From Nitrosomonas marina (GTDB lineage: Bacteria > Pseudomonadota > Gammaproteobacteria > Burkholderiales > Nitrosomonadaceae), in NCBI RefSeq assembly GCF_900111605.1, contig NZ_FOIA01000016.1, positions 1 through 64,000 of the forward strand: a stretch of 64,000 bases of DNA, in the 5' to 3' direction. Positions 1 through 9,929 of this stretch are shown here, piece after piece. Positions within the stretch are counted from its first letter, which is position 1; every line of letters starts with the position of its first letter. The translations under genes and the position numbers were made by a program. Below the pieces are notes generated by a model. It made no database searches. It saw only the letters and a list, made by a program, of their open reading frames with translations, and was not told the DNA's origin.

Positions 1-251
1 ACTTTAATATGACTGGCATCAATCATTAGCCATTCGTAGTCTGGATCATTGACCAGTAATTCCAGTAATTTCTCCCAAACCCCTTTGTCCCGCCAGGGTG
101 CGCCTGTGCGTAAAATCCAGAACACCGCGTTGATAAACTGGCGATTATCTTTTGCAACACCTCCCCACTTGCCTGATCGCCCTGGCAAATGGGGTTCCAG
201 TAACGACCACACATGATCTGAAAGATCATGTCTACGATAAGCTTCTGACAT
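1..251 (-). pseudogene. IS5-family (IS427-like) transposase, N-terminal part, internally deleted
   Basis: Reading from an ATG at 249-251 toward the left edge gives about 83 in-frame codons beginning MSEAYRRHDLSDHVWSLLEP, then GGVAKDNRQFINAVFWILRTGAPW. This is the familiar N-terminus of IS5/IS427-group DDE transposases. In intact relatives, as I remember them, GAPWRD is followed by about 20 residues (LPPDYG...RW) before a second WRD and KGVWEKLL. Here GAPWRD joins directly to KGVWEKLL, as expected from a deletion between two short direct repeats encoding WRD. The frame stays open to base 1, so the 3' part lies outside the window. The element is probably inactive; the deletion rests on family memory, not an alignment. 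A different frame at 26-229 is a shadow. Confidence 0.7.
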
Positions 252-347
252 ACTATTACCGTGTATAATAATCACTTACAGCATAATTATACAGTAATTT
301 CTAACTTGTGACGACGCTATCTAGATGATCTCGATCTTTTTTTCCAA

Positions 348-809
348 TCAACATGTAGTTGACTGCAAATTACTCGCAAATGATTCAGTAATTGGTATTG
401 TCCTTCCTTCTATTACCAAATCATATTGCGGAATAATCAACCAATAACGTGTTTCATCATTCGGCGAAGACCCAAGTATTTTACTAATACGGTATAAATT
501 TTTACTTACCTTCTCTAACAAAGCTGATTTATGAACTTGAGTAAGGAAAACTTCATTTGCTTTAGATATTAATATAATCTCATATTGATCCTGATCAAAT
601 TTTAAAAGACCGTACCCACCATTATCTATATCTCTTGTAGCTTTAACCCAACCATCAGGAACTAAAAAACAGTTATTTTCCAACTCTATTTTGGTTCCAT
701 TTTTTATTCGATAATAATAATAATTGGACCCATCCATGACGCCCGGTAACAACATCAAAAAACCAAAAATGCCTGTAATAATGAATAAATATGAAAGCTT
801 GTTTATCAT
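348..809 (-). CDS. Small membrane-anchored protein of unknown function, next to RHS gene
   Basis: 153 residues. The N-terminus has one hydrophobic segment (about residues 5-24, LSYLFIITGIFGFLMLLPGV), followed by a soluble region with a YYYY run near residue 30, so it is probably tethered to or exported across the inner membrane. I recognise no family. Its ATG overlaps the stop of the upstream RHS gene by four bases (ATGA at 806-809), so the two are almost certainly translated together. In RHS loci a small gene directly after the RHS C-terminus is often the cognate immunity protein. That role is possible here only by position; no immunity family is visible. Confidence 0.75.
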   Translation of the reverse strand: MINKLSYLFIITGIFGFLMLLPGVMDGSNYYYYRIKNGTKIELENNCFLVPDGWVKATRDIDNGGYGLLKFDQDQYEIILISKANEVFLTQVHKSALLEKVSKNLYRISKILGSSPNDETRYWLIIPQYDLVIEGRTIPITESFASNLQSTTC

Positions 810-3800
810 TCTGGAATCTTGATATTTGCCAATGTCCCAGCTGCGACATCATGCACTTTTGTAGGGATTGGTCCAGTCATTGTAGTTCCTGGAACTGAAG
901 CTCCTAGATTATTAATAGCTTCTACGGTATTTTTGCGAAAAACACTATCAGTTTCATATATATCATCCTGAAGTGCTTGTTCTTTTTCTGGGTTACATAA
1001 TCGCTCTGAAATACAATTGATTCGCTCCTCTTTTAAGGACTTAAGATTGTCAACAGCTTTGAAAGCTTCGGATACATTATTAACTCCATCCGAGCATTTC
1101 TTCGCTGTTGTAATTACACCAATTGAGGCTATAACACACGTTAGCGTTCCTAGAGGCCATATTGCACAAATAGTTTGTTTGCCGTCAGGATCAACGTAAG
1201 TTAAAGGATTCTGTAGCGCATACCCAAAAGTATTCACCCCGCCCACAAGCCCAATCGGATCACTGGAAATATAACGCCCCGTGGCAGGCTCATAATCTCT
1301 GAAGTAATTATAATGCAATTGAGTCTCTGCATCGAAATACTGTCCGGCAAACCGTAGATTATATTTAAATTTGACGCCATCACCATCGGGATCTTCATCG
1401 GGTAAGTTATCCCCAAAAGCGTTCCGATTGCGCCACAGCCAAACCGGCATGTTTGTTGAATCTACTATAGCTCTTGGTGTGTTCAAATGATCCGCGTGGA
1501 TCATATAGACTTGAACAGGCTCAGTTGGTGTCACCTGTTTGATCACGGCAACAGGAATGTCGTTGAACCAAATAGTCTCTTGTTGTAATCTCCAGTTCTC
1601 TTTGGCAATGTTATTTGCTTTGAATTGACTGATGAGCCGTCCGCCAGGATCATAAAAAAATGTGAAACGTCTTTTTTTTCTGCCATTCCGGCGGACACGT
1701 TCGCCAAAACCGTTGTATTTATATTTACGAACTTTATCGCCGTTAATGATTTTTTTCAGACGACCGGCTGCATTCCAGGTGAATTGTATTTGTCCATTAT
1801 GGGTAATATTGCCAGCTGCGTCATAGGCATAGTTTTTTACCACAGGCCCGGCCACATTGAGCAAACGGTTACTGCTTGTATCAATGATGTACGGATACAC
1901 TGTCGTCCCCGATTGCTCAAATGTACGATTGCTGTTTGCATCATAGTCCCACAACCGTGTGCTGGCTCCGTCCGTCTGGCGAATCAGACGACCAAGTGCA
2001 TCGTATTCGTATGTACGGTTGTTAATCGGATCGGTGTGTGTGGTATTGACGATACGGTTGGCTGCATCATAAACCAGCGTTTGCGTATCAGCCGCGAGTG
2101 GATATCCAGTCAACCTGCCGTTGAGATCAAAACTTCGCCTGTGTTGCTGATCATTGCCCCAGTCCCAGCCCTCCGGTTCACCAAACGGACGATAGACAAT
2201 GTTACGCATCAGAGCGTCGCCATTGATATGCAGTTCTATTGGTTTACCATCCTTTCCATACACATAGTCTATTTTCGCACCCGAAGGATAGCTAATCCGC
2301 ATTAGCTGACCGCTGTCACTGTATTGATAGCTTATGCTATGTGTCAAATTCCTCTTACCAAACACCACAGTCTGGGTTTTTCGGATTACACGACCGTGTG
2401 CGTCATATTGATAACCAGTGCTACCAGATTCATCACCCATCCTTGTCATGCGCCCGACACCATTGGTGCCGTTGTCGTACACCCAGGTGATAGAGCCGGT
2501 TTGCGGCACACCCGTGACCGTGGTGTACGACCGAGATATCGGACGATTCAATGCATCATACGCCGTGGCCTGTACTACACCTCTGGCATCCATTTTCGTC
2601 AGTTGATTACCTGCCTGGTCATAGGAATACATGGTGGTACCCCGGTCTTGCGAGATTTCCTGCGTCACGTTGCCAAACGCATTTCTGGTGTAACGGGTAG
2701 CTATGCCTTTGGGGTCGACTACTTGCGTGATCCGATCAAGCGCATCATACATCTGAAGTGTCTGGCCACTCATCGGGTCGCTGATCTGAACCAGGCGATC
2801 AAGTGTATCAAAGTGGCGCGTCGAAGTATGCAACAGTGGATCGACGGTTTGTTTCACATTACCATTGGCATCATATGCAAGTTCAATCACCTGATTTTGC
2901 GCACCGACCATTTTCCACAGACGATTCAATGTATCAAATTCCTGCTGGCGTACTTGCACGAGCGTGTTGTTCGCATCAAAGATTTCTTCTTTGGTACGAT
3001 TGCCTGCTGCATCAAGGGTATAGCGAATTACGTTGCCGAGACCGTCGGTAATACCGGTCAAACGGTGCGCAGCATCATAGGTATAATAAAGACTGCTGTT
3101 GTCCGGACGGGTCAGCCGAATTAATTGACCGGCACTGTCGTACTGGTACGTTGTCGTCTCTGATCCCACGACACGCGAAATTAATCGTCGTCGCGCATTA
3201 TACGTCATGGTTGTGATCAGATTATTGGGATCGACAATCTGCTCGGTTTGGCCGTGTGCGTTATAGCGGGTAATCTCTGTCACATGTCCGAGCGCATTGG
3301 TGATGCGCATGACCTGTCCGCGACAACCGAGGTGCCCGCCGAAACACGCTGCATCAGGTGCATAATAATCAATCGTGGTGATGTCGTTTACGTCAGTACG
3401 CGGGCCGTCCTCGACACGCTGCACAATCACACCCGGAAATGTCGAATGATACATGTAGCCGGTATTCCAGGTTCGTTCTTCATTACTCATGGTATCGCGG
3501 ATACTCAACTGCGTGACATTGCCGTAGGTGTCGTATGTAATCGTAGTTACACGATCATTCTCAACAACCTGAACCGGCAGGCGGAAATTTGTATGCCAGC
3601 TGGTCAGAATCTTGCGTTCGCTGGTACCAGGTACTGGCGTATAGCTCACCACATCAGCCGGACAATTTCTGCTCGAAGACAAACCTTCTACCCGCGCTAT
3701 CTCGAGGTTACGATCCAGATCGTATGCATAGCATGTCATATTACCGTTGAAATCAGCACGGCTGGCGATATTACCATTTATATCGTAAGTCATTGCCGAC

Positions 3801-5269
3801 GATGCCGCGCTGCAACCAGAACCTGCCGGCTGTGACTGGCCAACACTTTTAGCCACACCCATGATATTTTGAAACTGATGCGTGTATTGACTGCCCAGCG
3901 GATCGGTCACCACTGTACTATTGGCGCTGACATAGTTCAGTTCATACCGGTCTACACCACCGGCATATTCGGTTATAATGGCGCGACCCTGAGCATCGTA
4001 GGTATATGTCGCATATCGCACACCGTTTTCGTCTGTAATACCGGTCAACGCATGCGGTAGATTTACACCGCTGGTATATGTAGGTTCGTTGTAATGAAAG
4101 GCACGAGTCTCACTATCGGGATACGTGATGCTGGTTAGATTTCCGTTCTCTTCAAAATTGAATAGATATGTATTACCCGATGGATCTATTAAACTGGCAA
4201 AATTTCCATACTCATCATACGTGAATTGCAGCTGTCGACCAAAAGTATCAATTACATAGAGAAGCCTGCCATTCCCGTTATAAATCAGCGTATGTATTTG
4301 TCCGCTGCGGTTCTCGATCGAAACAAGCTTTCCGGTTGTATCATAACGCTCAACCCGGTCATTAAAACGATCAAGATATAACCAGCCGATCCTGTCATTA
4401 TTTTCATCAAATAACTCAGCCAGCGAATCGTTTATATCGTCATCACTTTGCCATTCCCCGTTTGCTTGATCTTTGTAAAACAGTAAAGCCCCTCTACCCC
4501 GATAAACTCGTGCGCTGGTTGGAGTTTCCCGTCCATCTACCACTATAAATTTATAGTATGTGTGCCGCCATGTTGCCCCTGATCTTTTTCTGTCATTATG
4601 CTGATAAAACAATTTGAAATTCAGTGGGTAAACATCATTATTTGTATTATAGACCGGAATAGTTAACTCTTTGCGACCCAGTGCAATATATACCGGATTG
4701 GGTGTTCTGTCTCCGCAGTCAGCAGGCTTGGCCAGGTCTTTTTCGCCATCAGGTTCAGTAGATACCGAACATGCAATATAGCCATAACGATTTGTCCCAT
4801 CCACATCCTTTATCTGGTATCCGGTTGTATTTGGCGGGCAAATGCCTTGGCGGGACGTTGCCTGCCAACCGCAATAATCCTGTTCATACGGCCTACAAAA
4901 CTTATAACCCCAAATCCATCCATCGTAACCGGGAAAAAATGGCAATTCCTGGTTATCGTGGCATAACCAGACACCCTCATTCTCATTACACGTATGCTTT
5001 CTTAAATATTCCAATGCTTCCAGATACGACGAATAATAAACATATCCATAGGATAGCGCCGAGGCCAGTTGATCTTCTTTTAGTCCGCGTGTTTCAAAAC
5101 TATTCCTTGACCATACAAAACGTGTGGGGGGCTGAATCTGCACGCCTTCTGGTATAACAGTGTCTGCTATTACCTTTGAAGCATCAACAAAAACACCAGA
5201 ACATAAGAGAACAAATAAAAACCCCTTAAATACTTTGTCTTCGAACTCAACAAACACTACATTATTCAT
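806..5269 (-). CDS. Secreted RHS/YD-repeat protein
   Basis: About 1487 residues from the chosen ATG at 5269, which begins MNNVVFVEFEDK and is followed by a hydrophobic stretch (FKGFLFVLLCSGVFVDAS) that reads as a signal peptide. A TTG 114 bases further upstream would bury this signal. After a Cys/Trp-rich N-terminal region comes a long array of YD repeats (forms such as YDANGNVKQ, YDALDRI, YDAAGN), then the RHS-associated core (LRFAGQYFDAETQLHYNYFRDY, then SSDPIGLVGG, NTFGYALQNP, YVDPDGK). About 120 residues follow the DPDG motif and form the variable C-terminal tip, with a hydrophobic helix (IWPLGTLTCVIASIGVITT) and a charged helical part. RHS proteins form a beta-cocoon shell around a toxin or act as surface polymers. 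No known toxin fold is evident here. Confidence 0.88.
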   Translation of the reverse strand: MNNVVFVEFEDKVFKGFLFVLLCSGVFVDASKVIADTVIPEGVQIQPPTRFVWSRNSFETRGLKEDQLASALSYGYVYYSSYLEALEYLRKHTCNENEGVWLCHDNQELPFFPGYDGWIWGYKFCRPYEQDYCGWQATSRQGICPPNTTGYQIKDVDGTNRYGYIACSVSTEPDGEKDLAKPADCGDRTPNPVYIALGRKELTIPVYNTNNDVYPLNFKLFYQHNDRKRSGATWRHTYYKFIVVDGRETPTSARVYRGRGALLFYKDQANGEWQSDDDINDSLAELFDENNDRIGWLYLDRFNDRVERYDTTGKLVSIENRSGQIHTLIYNGNGRLLYVIDTFGRQLQFTYDEYGNFASLIDPSGNTYLFNFEENGNLTSITYPDSETRAFHYNEPTYTSGVNLPHALTGITDENGVRYATYTYDAQGRAIITEYAGGVDRYELNYVSANSTVVTDPLGSQYTHQFQNIMGVAKSVGQSQPAGSGCSAASSAMTYDINGNIASRADFNGNMTCYAYDLDRNLEIARVEGLSSSRNCPADVVSYTPVPGTSERKILTSWHTNFRLPVQVVENDRVTTITYDTYGNVTQLSIRDTMSNEERTWNTGYMYHSTFPGVIVQRVEDGPRTDVNDITTIDYYAPDAACFGGHLGCRGQVMRITNALGHVTEITRYNAHGQTEQIVDPNNLITTMTYNARRRLISRVVGSETTTYQYDSAGQLIRLTRPDNSSLYYTYDAAHRLTGITDGLGNVIRYTLDAAGNRTKEEIFDANNTLVQVRQQEFDTLNRLWKMVGAQNQVIELAYDANGNVKQTVDPLLHTSTRHFDTLDRLVQISDPMSGQTLQMYDALDRITQVVDPKGIATRYTRNAFGNVTQEISQDRGTTMYSYDQAGNQLTKMDARGVVQATAYDALNRPISRSYTTVTGVPQTGSITWVYDNGTNGVGRMTRMGDESGSTGYQYDAHGRVIRKTQTVVFGKRNLTHSISYQYSDSGQLMRISYPSGAKIDYVYGKDGKPIELHINGDALMRNIVYRPFGEPEGWDWGNDQQHRRSFDLNGRLTGYPLAADTQTLVYDAANRIVNTTHTDPINNRTYEYDALGRLIRQTDGASTRLWDYDANSNRTFEQSGTTVYPYIIDTSSNRLLNVAGPVVKNYAYDAAGNITHNGQIQFTWNAAGRLKKIINGDKVRKYKYNGFGERVRRNGRKKRRFTFFYDPGGRLISQFKANNIAKENWRLQQETIWFNDIPVAVIKQVTPTEPVQVYMIHADHLNTPRAIVDSTNMPVWLWRNRNAFGDNLPDEDPDGDGVKFKYNLRFAGQYFDAETQLHYNYFRDYEPATGRYISSDPIGLVGGVNTFGYALQNPLTYVDPDGKQTICAIWPLGTLTCVIASIGVITTAKKCSDGVNNVSEAFKAVDNLKSLKEERINCISERLCNPEKEQALQDDIYETDSVFRKNTVEAINNLGASVPGTTMTGPIPTKVHDVAAGTLANIKIPE

Positions 5270-5636
5270 ATGCGAAATTAGTAACATGAATGAGTCACAG
5301 CGCAGCCAGAACTCACCGGTGGTGTTTATCCATTTAGACGATGAATTATTATTTATCGGCCAACTATCAATTTCATATAGCAATTGACCAAATCTCGAGG
5401 CGGGTTTATTGATTGATTTACGGAACAGCAGTCACTTCAAAGCTGATCCATACAATTTGAATTTTCCTGTCTTTTTGATTAAAACCTATTATTCAATACT
5501 ATAGATTTTCCATAAATTACCTGGGCTGCAACCATTTCATACGAACTTCGATATCAGTTAATAAATAGTATGTGCATTACAAGCAATGATAGAATCCAAT
5601 CATTTTCTTTATTTCCAAATCAGGAATAAGCCGCGC

Positions 5637-6041
5637 ATGATCGGAATACTTGTGGTAACGCATGAACACCTCTGCGAACATCTGATACGCTGCGCCTGTC
5701 ACGTTCTGGGAGAACGACCTGCGCAATTGCAGTCTTTGAGCGTTTTTGTCGAAAACGACCCGGACGACGTATTGATCAACATGCGCACGCTGACACAGAA
5801 ACTTGATACAGGCGATGGCGTTTTGATTCTTTGCGATATTCTGGGTGCGACACCGTGCAATATTGCTAGCCGGCTGATACGGCGCGACCGGGTTGCCTGT
5901 ATTACGGGAATCAACCTGCCGATGCTGGTAAGGGCATTGACTTATCGTAATGAAACCCTGGCGGCCACAGTCAACAAAGCGCTGGATGGCGGCATAAATG
6001 GTGTTGTTGAAATTTCTGCAGGAAACGACCATGCAGCTTAA
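5637..6041 (+). CDS. PTS system EIIA component, mannose (EIIA-Man) type
   Basis: 134 residues from the ATG at 5637 (MIGILVVTHEHLCEHLIR); an upstream in-frame start at 5586 adds residues with no family match. The fold is EIIA-Man/DhaM-like: ILVVTHEHL at the N-terminus carries the likely phospho-acceptor His9, and GDGVLILCDILGATPCN matches the conserved GD.....D..GATP segment. It would take phosphate from HPr. It overlaps ptsH by 11 bases and is followed by ptsI, but no EIIB or EIIC gene is present. In betaproteobacteria such permease-less sets are thought to be regulatory rather than for sugar uptake. Confidence 0.88.
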   Translation: MIGILVVTHEHLCEHLIRCACHVLGERPAQLQSLSVFVENDPDDVLINMRTLTQKLDTGDGVLILCDILGATPCNIASRLIRRDRVACITGINLPMLVRALTYRNETLAATVNKALDGGINGVVEISAGNDHAA

Positions 6042-6300
6042 AGAAGTCGAGATAGTGAACAAACTGGGGCTGCATGCCCGTGCATCCGCCAAGCTGACCA
6101 AGCTTGCCAGTCAATACCCATGCGAAGTCTGGATAAGCGGCAATAACCGCCGTGTCAATGCAAAAAGCATCATGGGCGTTATGACACTGGCTGCCAGTAA
6201 GGGAACACTTATCCAGATAGAAACCTCGGGCGAGAAGGAATCCGAAGCCTTGAACGCACTTGTCGCATTGGTTGAGAATTATTTCGGGGAAGGGGAATGA
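6031..6300 (+). CDS. ptsH: Phosphocarrier protein HPr
   Basis: 89 residues, the usual HPr length. The ATG at 6031 follows GGAAAC as ribosome-binding site and lies inside the end of the EIIA gene. The active-site motif NKLGLHARASAKL holds the His phosphorylated by enzyme I, and NAKSIMGVMTLAAS holds the conserved regulatory Ser of HPr, the target of HPr kinase in organisms that have it. HPr passes phosphate from EI to EIIA. The stop overlaps the ptsI start by four bases (ATGA), showing tight translational coupling of EIIA-HPr-EI. Confidence 0.95.
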   Translation: MQLKEVEIVNKLGLHARASAKLTKLASQYPCEVWISGNNRRVNAKSIMGVMTLAASKGTLIQIETSGEKESEALNALVALVENYFGEGE

Positions 6301-8024
6301 GCTTTATCCTGCATGGCATCGGCGTGTCCAGCGGCATTGCGATCGGGCACGCGCATTTAACGGCTCCCACTACGCTTGAAGTGATACATTACCTGATTCC
6401 AAAAAGCCAGGTCAACAAGGAAATCAAGCGGCTTGACCAGGCTTTCTCTACCGTGCGGGCAGAGTTCGAGGCGTTACAATCGTCTGTTACCGACGGACCG
6501 GCACTGGCCGAATTCAGCGCGTTTCTGGAATTGCATCACATGATTCTGGACGACCCGACCCTCACGGACGCAACACGCGATATCATTGTACAGACACAGT
6601 GCAATGCGGAATGGGCGTTGACCCAGCAAAAAGAAGTGTTGCTCGCACAGTTTGAAGCAATCGATGATGCTTATTTGCGCGAACGCAAAACCGACGTCGA
6701 GCAGGTGGTGGAACGGATACTCAAGGCACTGCTCGGATACCCCGGTTATCGTCCACCTCCATCCAAACATCTCGGCGACCATGTTCTGGTGGCGTATGAT
6801 TTGAGCCCGGCGGATATCATGCAGTACAAGCCGCACCAGTTTATTGCCTTTTTAACGGACATGGGCAGTCTGACATCGCACACCGCTATCGTCGCCCGCA
6901 GCCTTAATATACCCTCGGTTGTTGCTCTACACCATGCGCACCAGCTGATTCTGGAAGGCGACTGCCTGATTGTCGATGGCAGTCAGGGTGTCATTATTGT
7001 CAATCCGGACAAATATGTCCTGGATGAATACCGCCTGCGGCAAAGCCAGCTGGAACTGGAAAAACAGAAACTTAAGCGGCTCAAAAGCATTAAGCCAGTT
7101 ACCATTGACGGTACCGGAATTGATTTGCTCGCCAATATCGAACTGCCGAGCGATCTGGAACAGGTCAAGGAAAATGGCGCAACAGGAATCGGCCTTTTCC
7201 GGAGTGAATTTTTGTTTCTTAACCGCAATGATCTGCCTGACGAGGATGAACAATTCGAGGCCTACCGTGCCGTAGCCACTGAAATGGATGGAAAACCGGT
7301 AACGATACGCACTTTTGATCTCGGCGCAGACAAAAATCTGAAACATAGCGTGCCGACTGCGGTCAATCCCGCGCTGGGATTGCGCGCCATTCGCCTCAGC
7401 CTGTCAGAAACGCAAATGTTTCACACGCAGTTAAGGGCAATTTTACGTGCCTCCAGATACGGACAGATAAAGATTCTCATCCCCATGCTGTCCAATGCCA
7501 CAGAAGTTTTTCAGACACTGCATTTGATCGAGCACGCGAAACAAACACTGCACAACGACGGCATCGATTTCGACGAGCACATACAGGTTGGCGGCATGAT
7601 CGAAATCCCTGCAGCCGCGCTCAGTCCAGAAATTTTCCTGCAGAAGCTGGACTTCCTGTCGATAGGCACGAACGATCTGATCCAGTATACGCTGGCGGTT
7701 GACCGGGTCGATGATGCTGTCGCATATTTGTATGACCCATTTCATCCGGCGGTATTATGGCTGATTTCACGTGTCATCCAGACCGCCAACCGGTCTAAAA
7801 AACCCGTGTCGATCTGCGGCGAAATGGCTGGCGACATACAGTTTACACGCTTGTTGCTGGGTATCGGCTTAACGCAGTTTTCTATGTATCCCGCACAGCT
7901 ATTACTGGTTAAGAACCAGATTCTCAAAAGCAATCTTCCCGACATCAGGCCGCTTGCGCATAAAATCATCCGTACTGCCCATCCGGAAAAAATGCACGAC
8001 CTTTTGACCAGACTGAACAGCTGA
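6297..8024 (+). CDS. ptsI: Phosphoenolpyruvate-protein phosphotransferase (enzyme I)
   Basis: 575 residues, normal for EI. It uses PEP to phosphorylate HPr. The N-terminal HPr-binding/phosphohistidine part has IGVSSGIAIG near residue 8 and the active-site GSLTSHTAIVARSL with His195. The C-terminal PEP-binding TIM barrel shows GIGLFRSEFLF, RTFDLGADK, NPALGLRAIRLSL, GTNDLIQYTLAVDR and ICGEMAGD with the catalytic Cys near 512. All key motifs are present, so the enzyme should be active. It is the last gene of the three-gene PTS operon. About 100 bases without a convincing hairpin separate it from metX. Confidence 0.96.
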   Translation: MSFILHGIGVSSGIAIGHAHLTAPTTLEVIHYLIPKSQVNKEIKRLDQAFSTVRAEFEALQSSVTDGPALAEFSAFLELHHMILDDPTLTDATRDIIVQTQCNAEWALTQQKEVLLAQFEAIDDAYLRERKTDVEQVVERILKALLGYPGYRPPPSKHLGDHVLVAYDLSPADIMQYKPHQFIAFLTDMGSLTSHTAIVARSLNIPSVVALHHAHQLILEGDCLIVDGSQGVIIVNPDKYVLDEYRLRQSQLELEKQKLKRLKSIKPVTIDGTGIDLLANIELPSDLEQVKENGATGIGLFRSEFLFLNRNDLPDEDEQFEAYRAVATEMDGKPVTIRTFDLGADKNLKHSVPTAVNPALGLRAIRLSLSETQMFHTQLRAILRASRYGQIKILIPMLSNATEVFQTLHLIEHAKQTLHNDGIDFDEHIQVGGMIEIPAAALSPEIFLQKLDFLSIGTNDLIQYTLAVDRVDDAVAYLYDPFHPAVLWLISRVIQTANRSKKPVSICGEMAGDIQFTRLLLGIGLTQFSMYPAQLLLVKNQILKSNLPDIRPLAHKIIRTAHPEKMHDLLTRLNS

Positions 8025-8125
8025 CGCACGATCAATCTAGTCTATTCGCATTTATTGGCGCTATAATGTTCAGTTCTAATCTGGTTGCCCCTTTTTGAAT
8101 TATTGTATTTTTTGTTTATAAATAA

Positions 8126-9253
8126 ATGCCCGAATCAAACTCAGTCGGTATCGTAACGCCACAGTATGTGCATATCGACAAACCACTTAAATTGAAAAGT
8201 GGAACGGAAATCAGCAGCTATAATCTGGTATACGAAACCTACGGCTCGCTCAATACCGGGCGCTCAAACGCTGTTCTGGTATGCCACGCGCTTTCCGGCA
8301 ACCATCATGTGGCCGGCGTCTATGAAGACAAGCCAAAAAGTACAGGATGGTGGGACAATATGGTCGGGCCGGGCAAACCCATTGATACCGATAAGTTCTT
8401 TGTCATCGGCGTGAATAACCTGGGCGGCTGTCACGGTTCCACCGGACCAGCCAGCATTGACGCCAGAACAGGCAAACATTACGGCGCAAATTTCCCGATT
8501 GTCACTGTTGAAGATTGGGTCGAAACCCAGGCGCAACTCGCAGAGCACCTCGGCATCCATCAATTTGCCGCTGTTGTTGGCGGCAGCCTGGGCGGTATGC
8601 AGGCGCTGCAATGGACGCTCGATTTTCCTGATAAAGTGCGTCATGCACTGGTTATCGCTGCCGCAGCAAAACTCACCGCACAAAATATCGCGTTTAACGA
8701 TGTCGCCCGTCAGGCGATACTGACAGACCAGGATTATTACGGCGGCGACTATTATTCCTACAACACCCTGCCCCGGCGTGGATTGCGGCTGGCACGCATG
8801 CTGGGACACATTACCTATCTTTCGGATCATTCAATGGCGTCCAAATTCGGGCGCGAACTCAGGGACGGAAAATTCTCATTTGGGTATGATGTCGAATTCG
8901 AAATCGAATCATATCTGCGTTACCAGGGAGACAAATTTACCGATCTGTTCGACGCCAACAGTTATCTGCTGATGACCAAGGCACTGGACTACTTTGATCC
9001 CGCCAACGCCTATAACGGCGATCTGAGCGCAGCATTCAAAGCGGTCCGGGCCAGCTTCCTGGTACTGTCGTTCACAACAGACTGGCGTTTTTCGCCCGAG
9101 CGTTCACGGGATATCGTCAAAGCACTGCTGGATAACAATATCAATGTCAGTTACGGTGAAATCACATCGACGCACGGGCATGATTCCTTTTTAATGAACG
9201 ATGCCTACTATCACCAGCTGGTGCGCGCATACATGAAAAATATCGAGGTTTAA
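8126..9253 (+). CDS. metX: Homoserine O-acyltransferase MetX
   Basis: 375 residues, alpha/beta-hydrolase fold. It acylates homoserine with acetyl-CoA or succinyl-CoA, the first committed step of methionine synthesis. [11 protein letters not shown] near residue 54 forms the oxyanion region, [12 protein letters not shown] carries the nucleophile Ser154, TTDWRF the likely catalytic Asp, and HGHDSFLMN the catalytic His352. Betaproteobacterial MetX enzymes paired with MetW are often succinyl-specific; I cannot decide acyl specificity from sequence alone. A TATAAT lies at 8062-8067 in the spacer after ptsI, but no good -35 goes with it. No strong ribosome-binding site precedes the ATG. metW follows after 12 bases. 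Confidence 0.95.
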   Translation: MPESNSVGIVTPQYVHIDKPLKLKSGTEISSYNLVYETYGSLNTGRSNAVLVCHALSGNHHVAGVYEDKPKSTGWWDNMVGPGKPIDTDKFFVIGVNNLGGCHGSTGPASIDARTGKHYGANFPIVTVEDWVETQAQLAEHLGIHQFAAVVGGSLGGMQALQWTLDFPDKVRHALVIAAAAKLTAQNIAFNDVARQAILTDQDYYGGDYYSYNTLPRRGLRLARMLGHITYLSDHSMASKFGRELRDGKFSFGYDVEFEIESYLRYQGDKFTDLFDANSYLLMTKALDYFDPANAYNGDLSAAFKAVRASFLVLSFTTDWRFSPERSRDIVKALLDNNINVSYGEITSTHGHDSFLMNDAYYHQLVRAYMKNIEV

Positions 9254-9265
9254 CCGCAGGAAATC

Positions 9266-9883
9266 ATGGCTATCAACGAAACAACACTCACCGCAGCAGC
9301 CGCATGGCGGCCTGATTTCGCCGCAATTGCCAGCTGGATCAAACCGGGGGCCAAAATACTCGATCTGGGCTGCGGCGACGGTTCACTGCTTAAATATTTA
9401 CATCAGGAGCGCAATATTTTCGGCTATGGTGTCGAAATTGACGACAAAAATGTTCTGGGTTGTTTACAAAACGGTATTAACGTAATCCAGAACGATCTGG
9501 AGTCCGGACTGTCCAGCTTCGCCAATGATTCATTCGATTATGTCATTCTGTCGCAAACGCTGCAGGCCATGAAACACACCGCCGAAATTATTCAGGAAAT
9601 GCTGCGCGTCGGCAGGGAAGGCATTGTATCGTTCCCTAATTTCGGTTACTGGAAAAACCGCATGCAGGTTATCCGCGGCCATATGCCTGTCTCGGAATCA
9701 CTGCCTTACCACTGGTATGACACCCCCAATATCCATCTCTGCACGTTAGGCGACTTTGAAGAACTTTGCCGCCAGTGCAATGCAAAAATTCTTGAACGCC
9801 GCGTCATGAATGGTGACCGCCAGATCGAATTGTCGCCGAATCTGCTTGGCAGACTGGCATTTTACCGATTTGAACGTGGCTGA
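9266..9883 (+). CDS. metW: Methionine biosynthesis protein MetW
   Basis: 205 residues, class I SAM-methyltransferase fold. ILDLGCGDGSLLKYL near residue 29 is motif I for SAM binding, and NDSFDYVILSQTLQAM matches the family. MetW is found beside metX in many Proteobacteria and is reported to work with MetX in homoserine acylation; its own methyl acceptor is not established. A GCAGGA ribosome-binding site precedes the ATG, and only 12 bases separate it from metX, so the two form an operon. It converges with ampG, 46 bases away. Confidence 0.93.
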   Translation: MAINETTLTAAAAWRPDFAAIASWIKPGAKILDLGCGDGSLLKYLHQERNIFGYGVEIDDKNVLGCLQNGINVIQNDLESGLSSFANDSFDYVILSQTLQAMKHTAEIIQEMLRVGREGIVSFPNFGYWKNRMQVIRGHMPVSESLPYHWYDTPNIHLCTLGDFEELCRQCNAKILERRVMNGDRQIELSPNLLGRLAFYRFERG

Positions 9884-9929
9884 GCGCTCGCGAATTGTTT
9901 ATCCAGTCTTACAGCATCATTTGCCACAA

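Noticed and set aside
1625..4060. Several plus-strand ORFs of 60-266 residues inside the RHS gene
   Set aside because: They are antisense to the YD-repeat frame, have no ribosome-binding sites, and show only the mirrored repeat composition.
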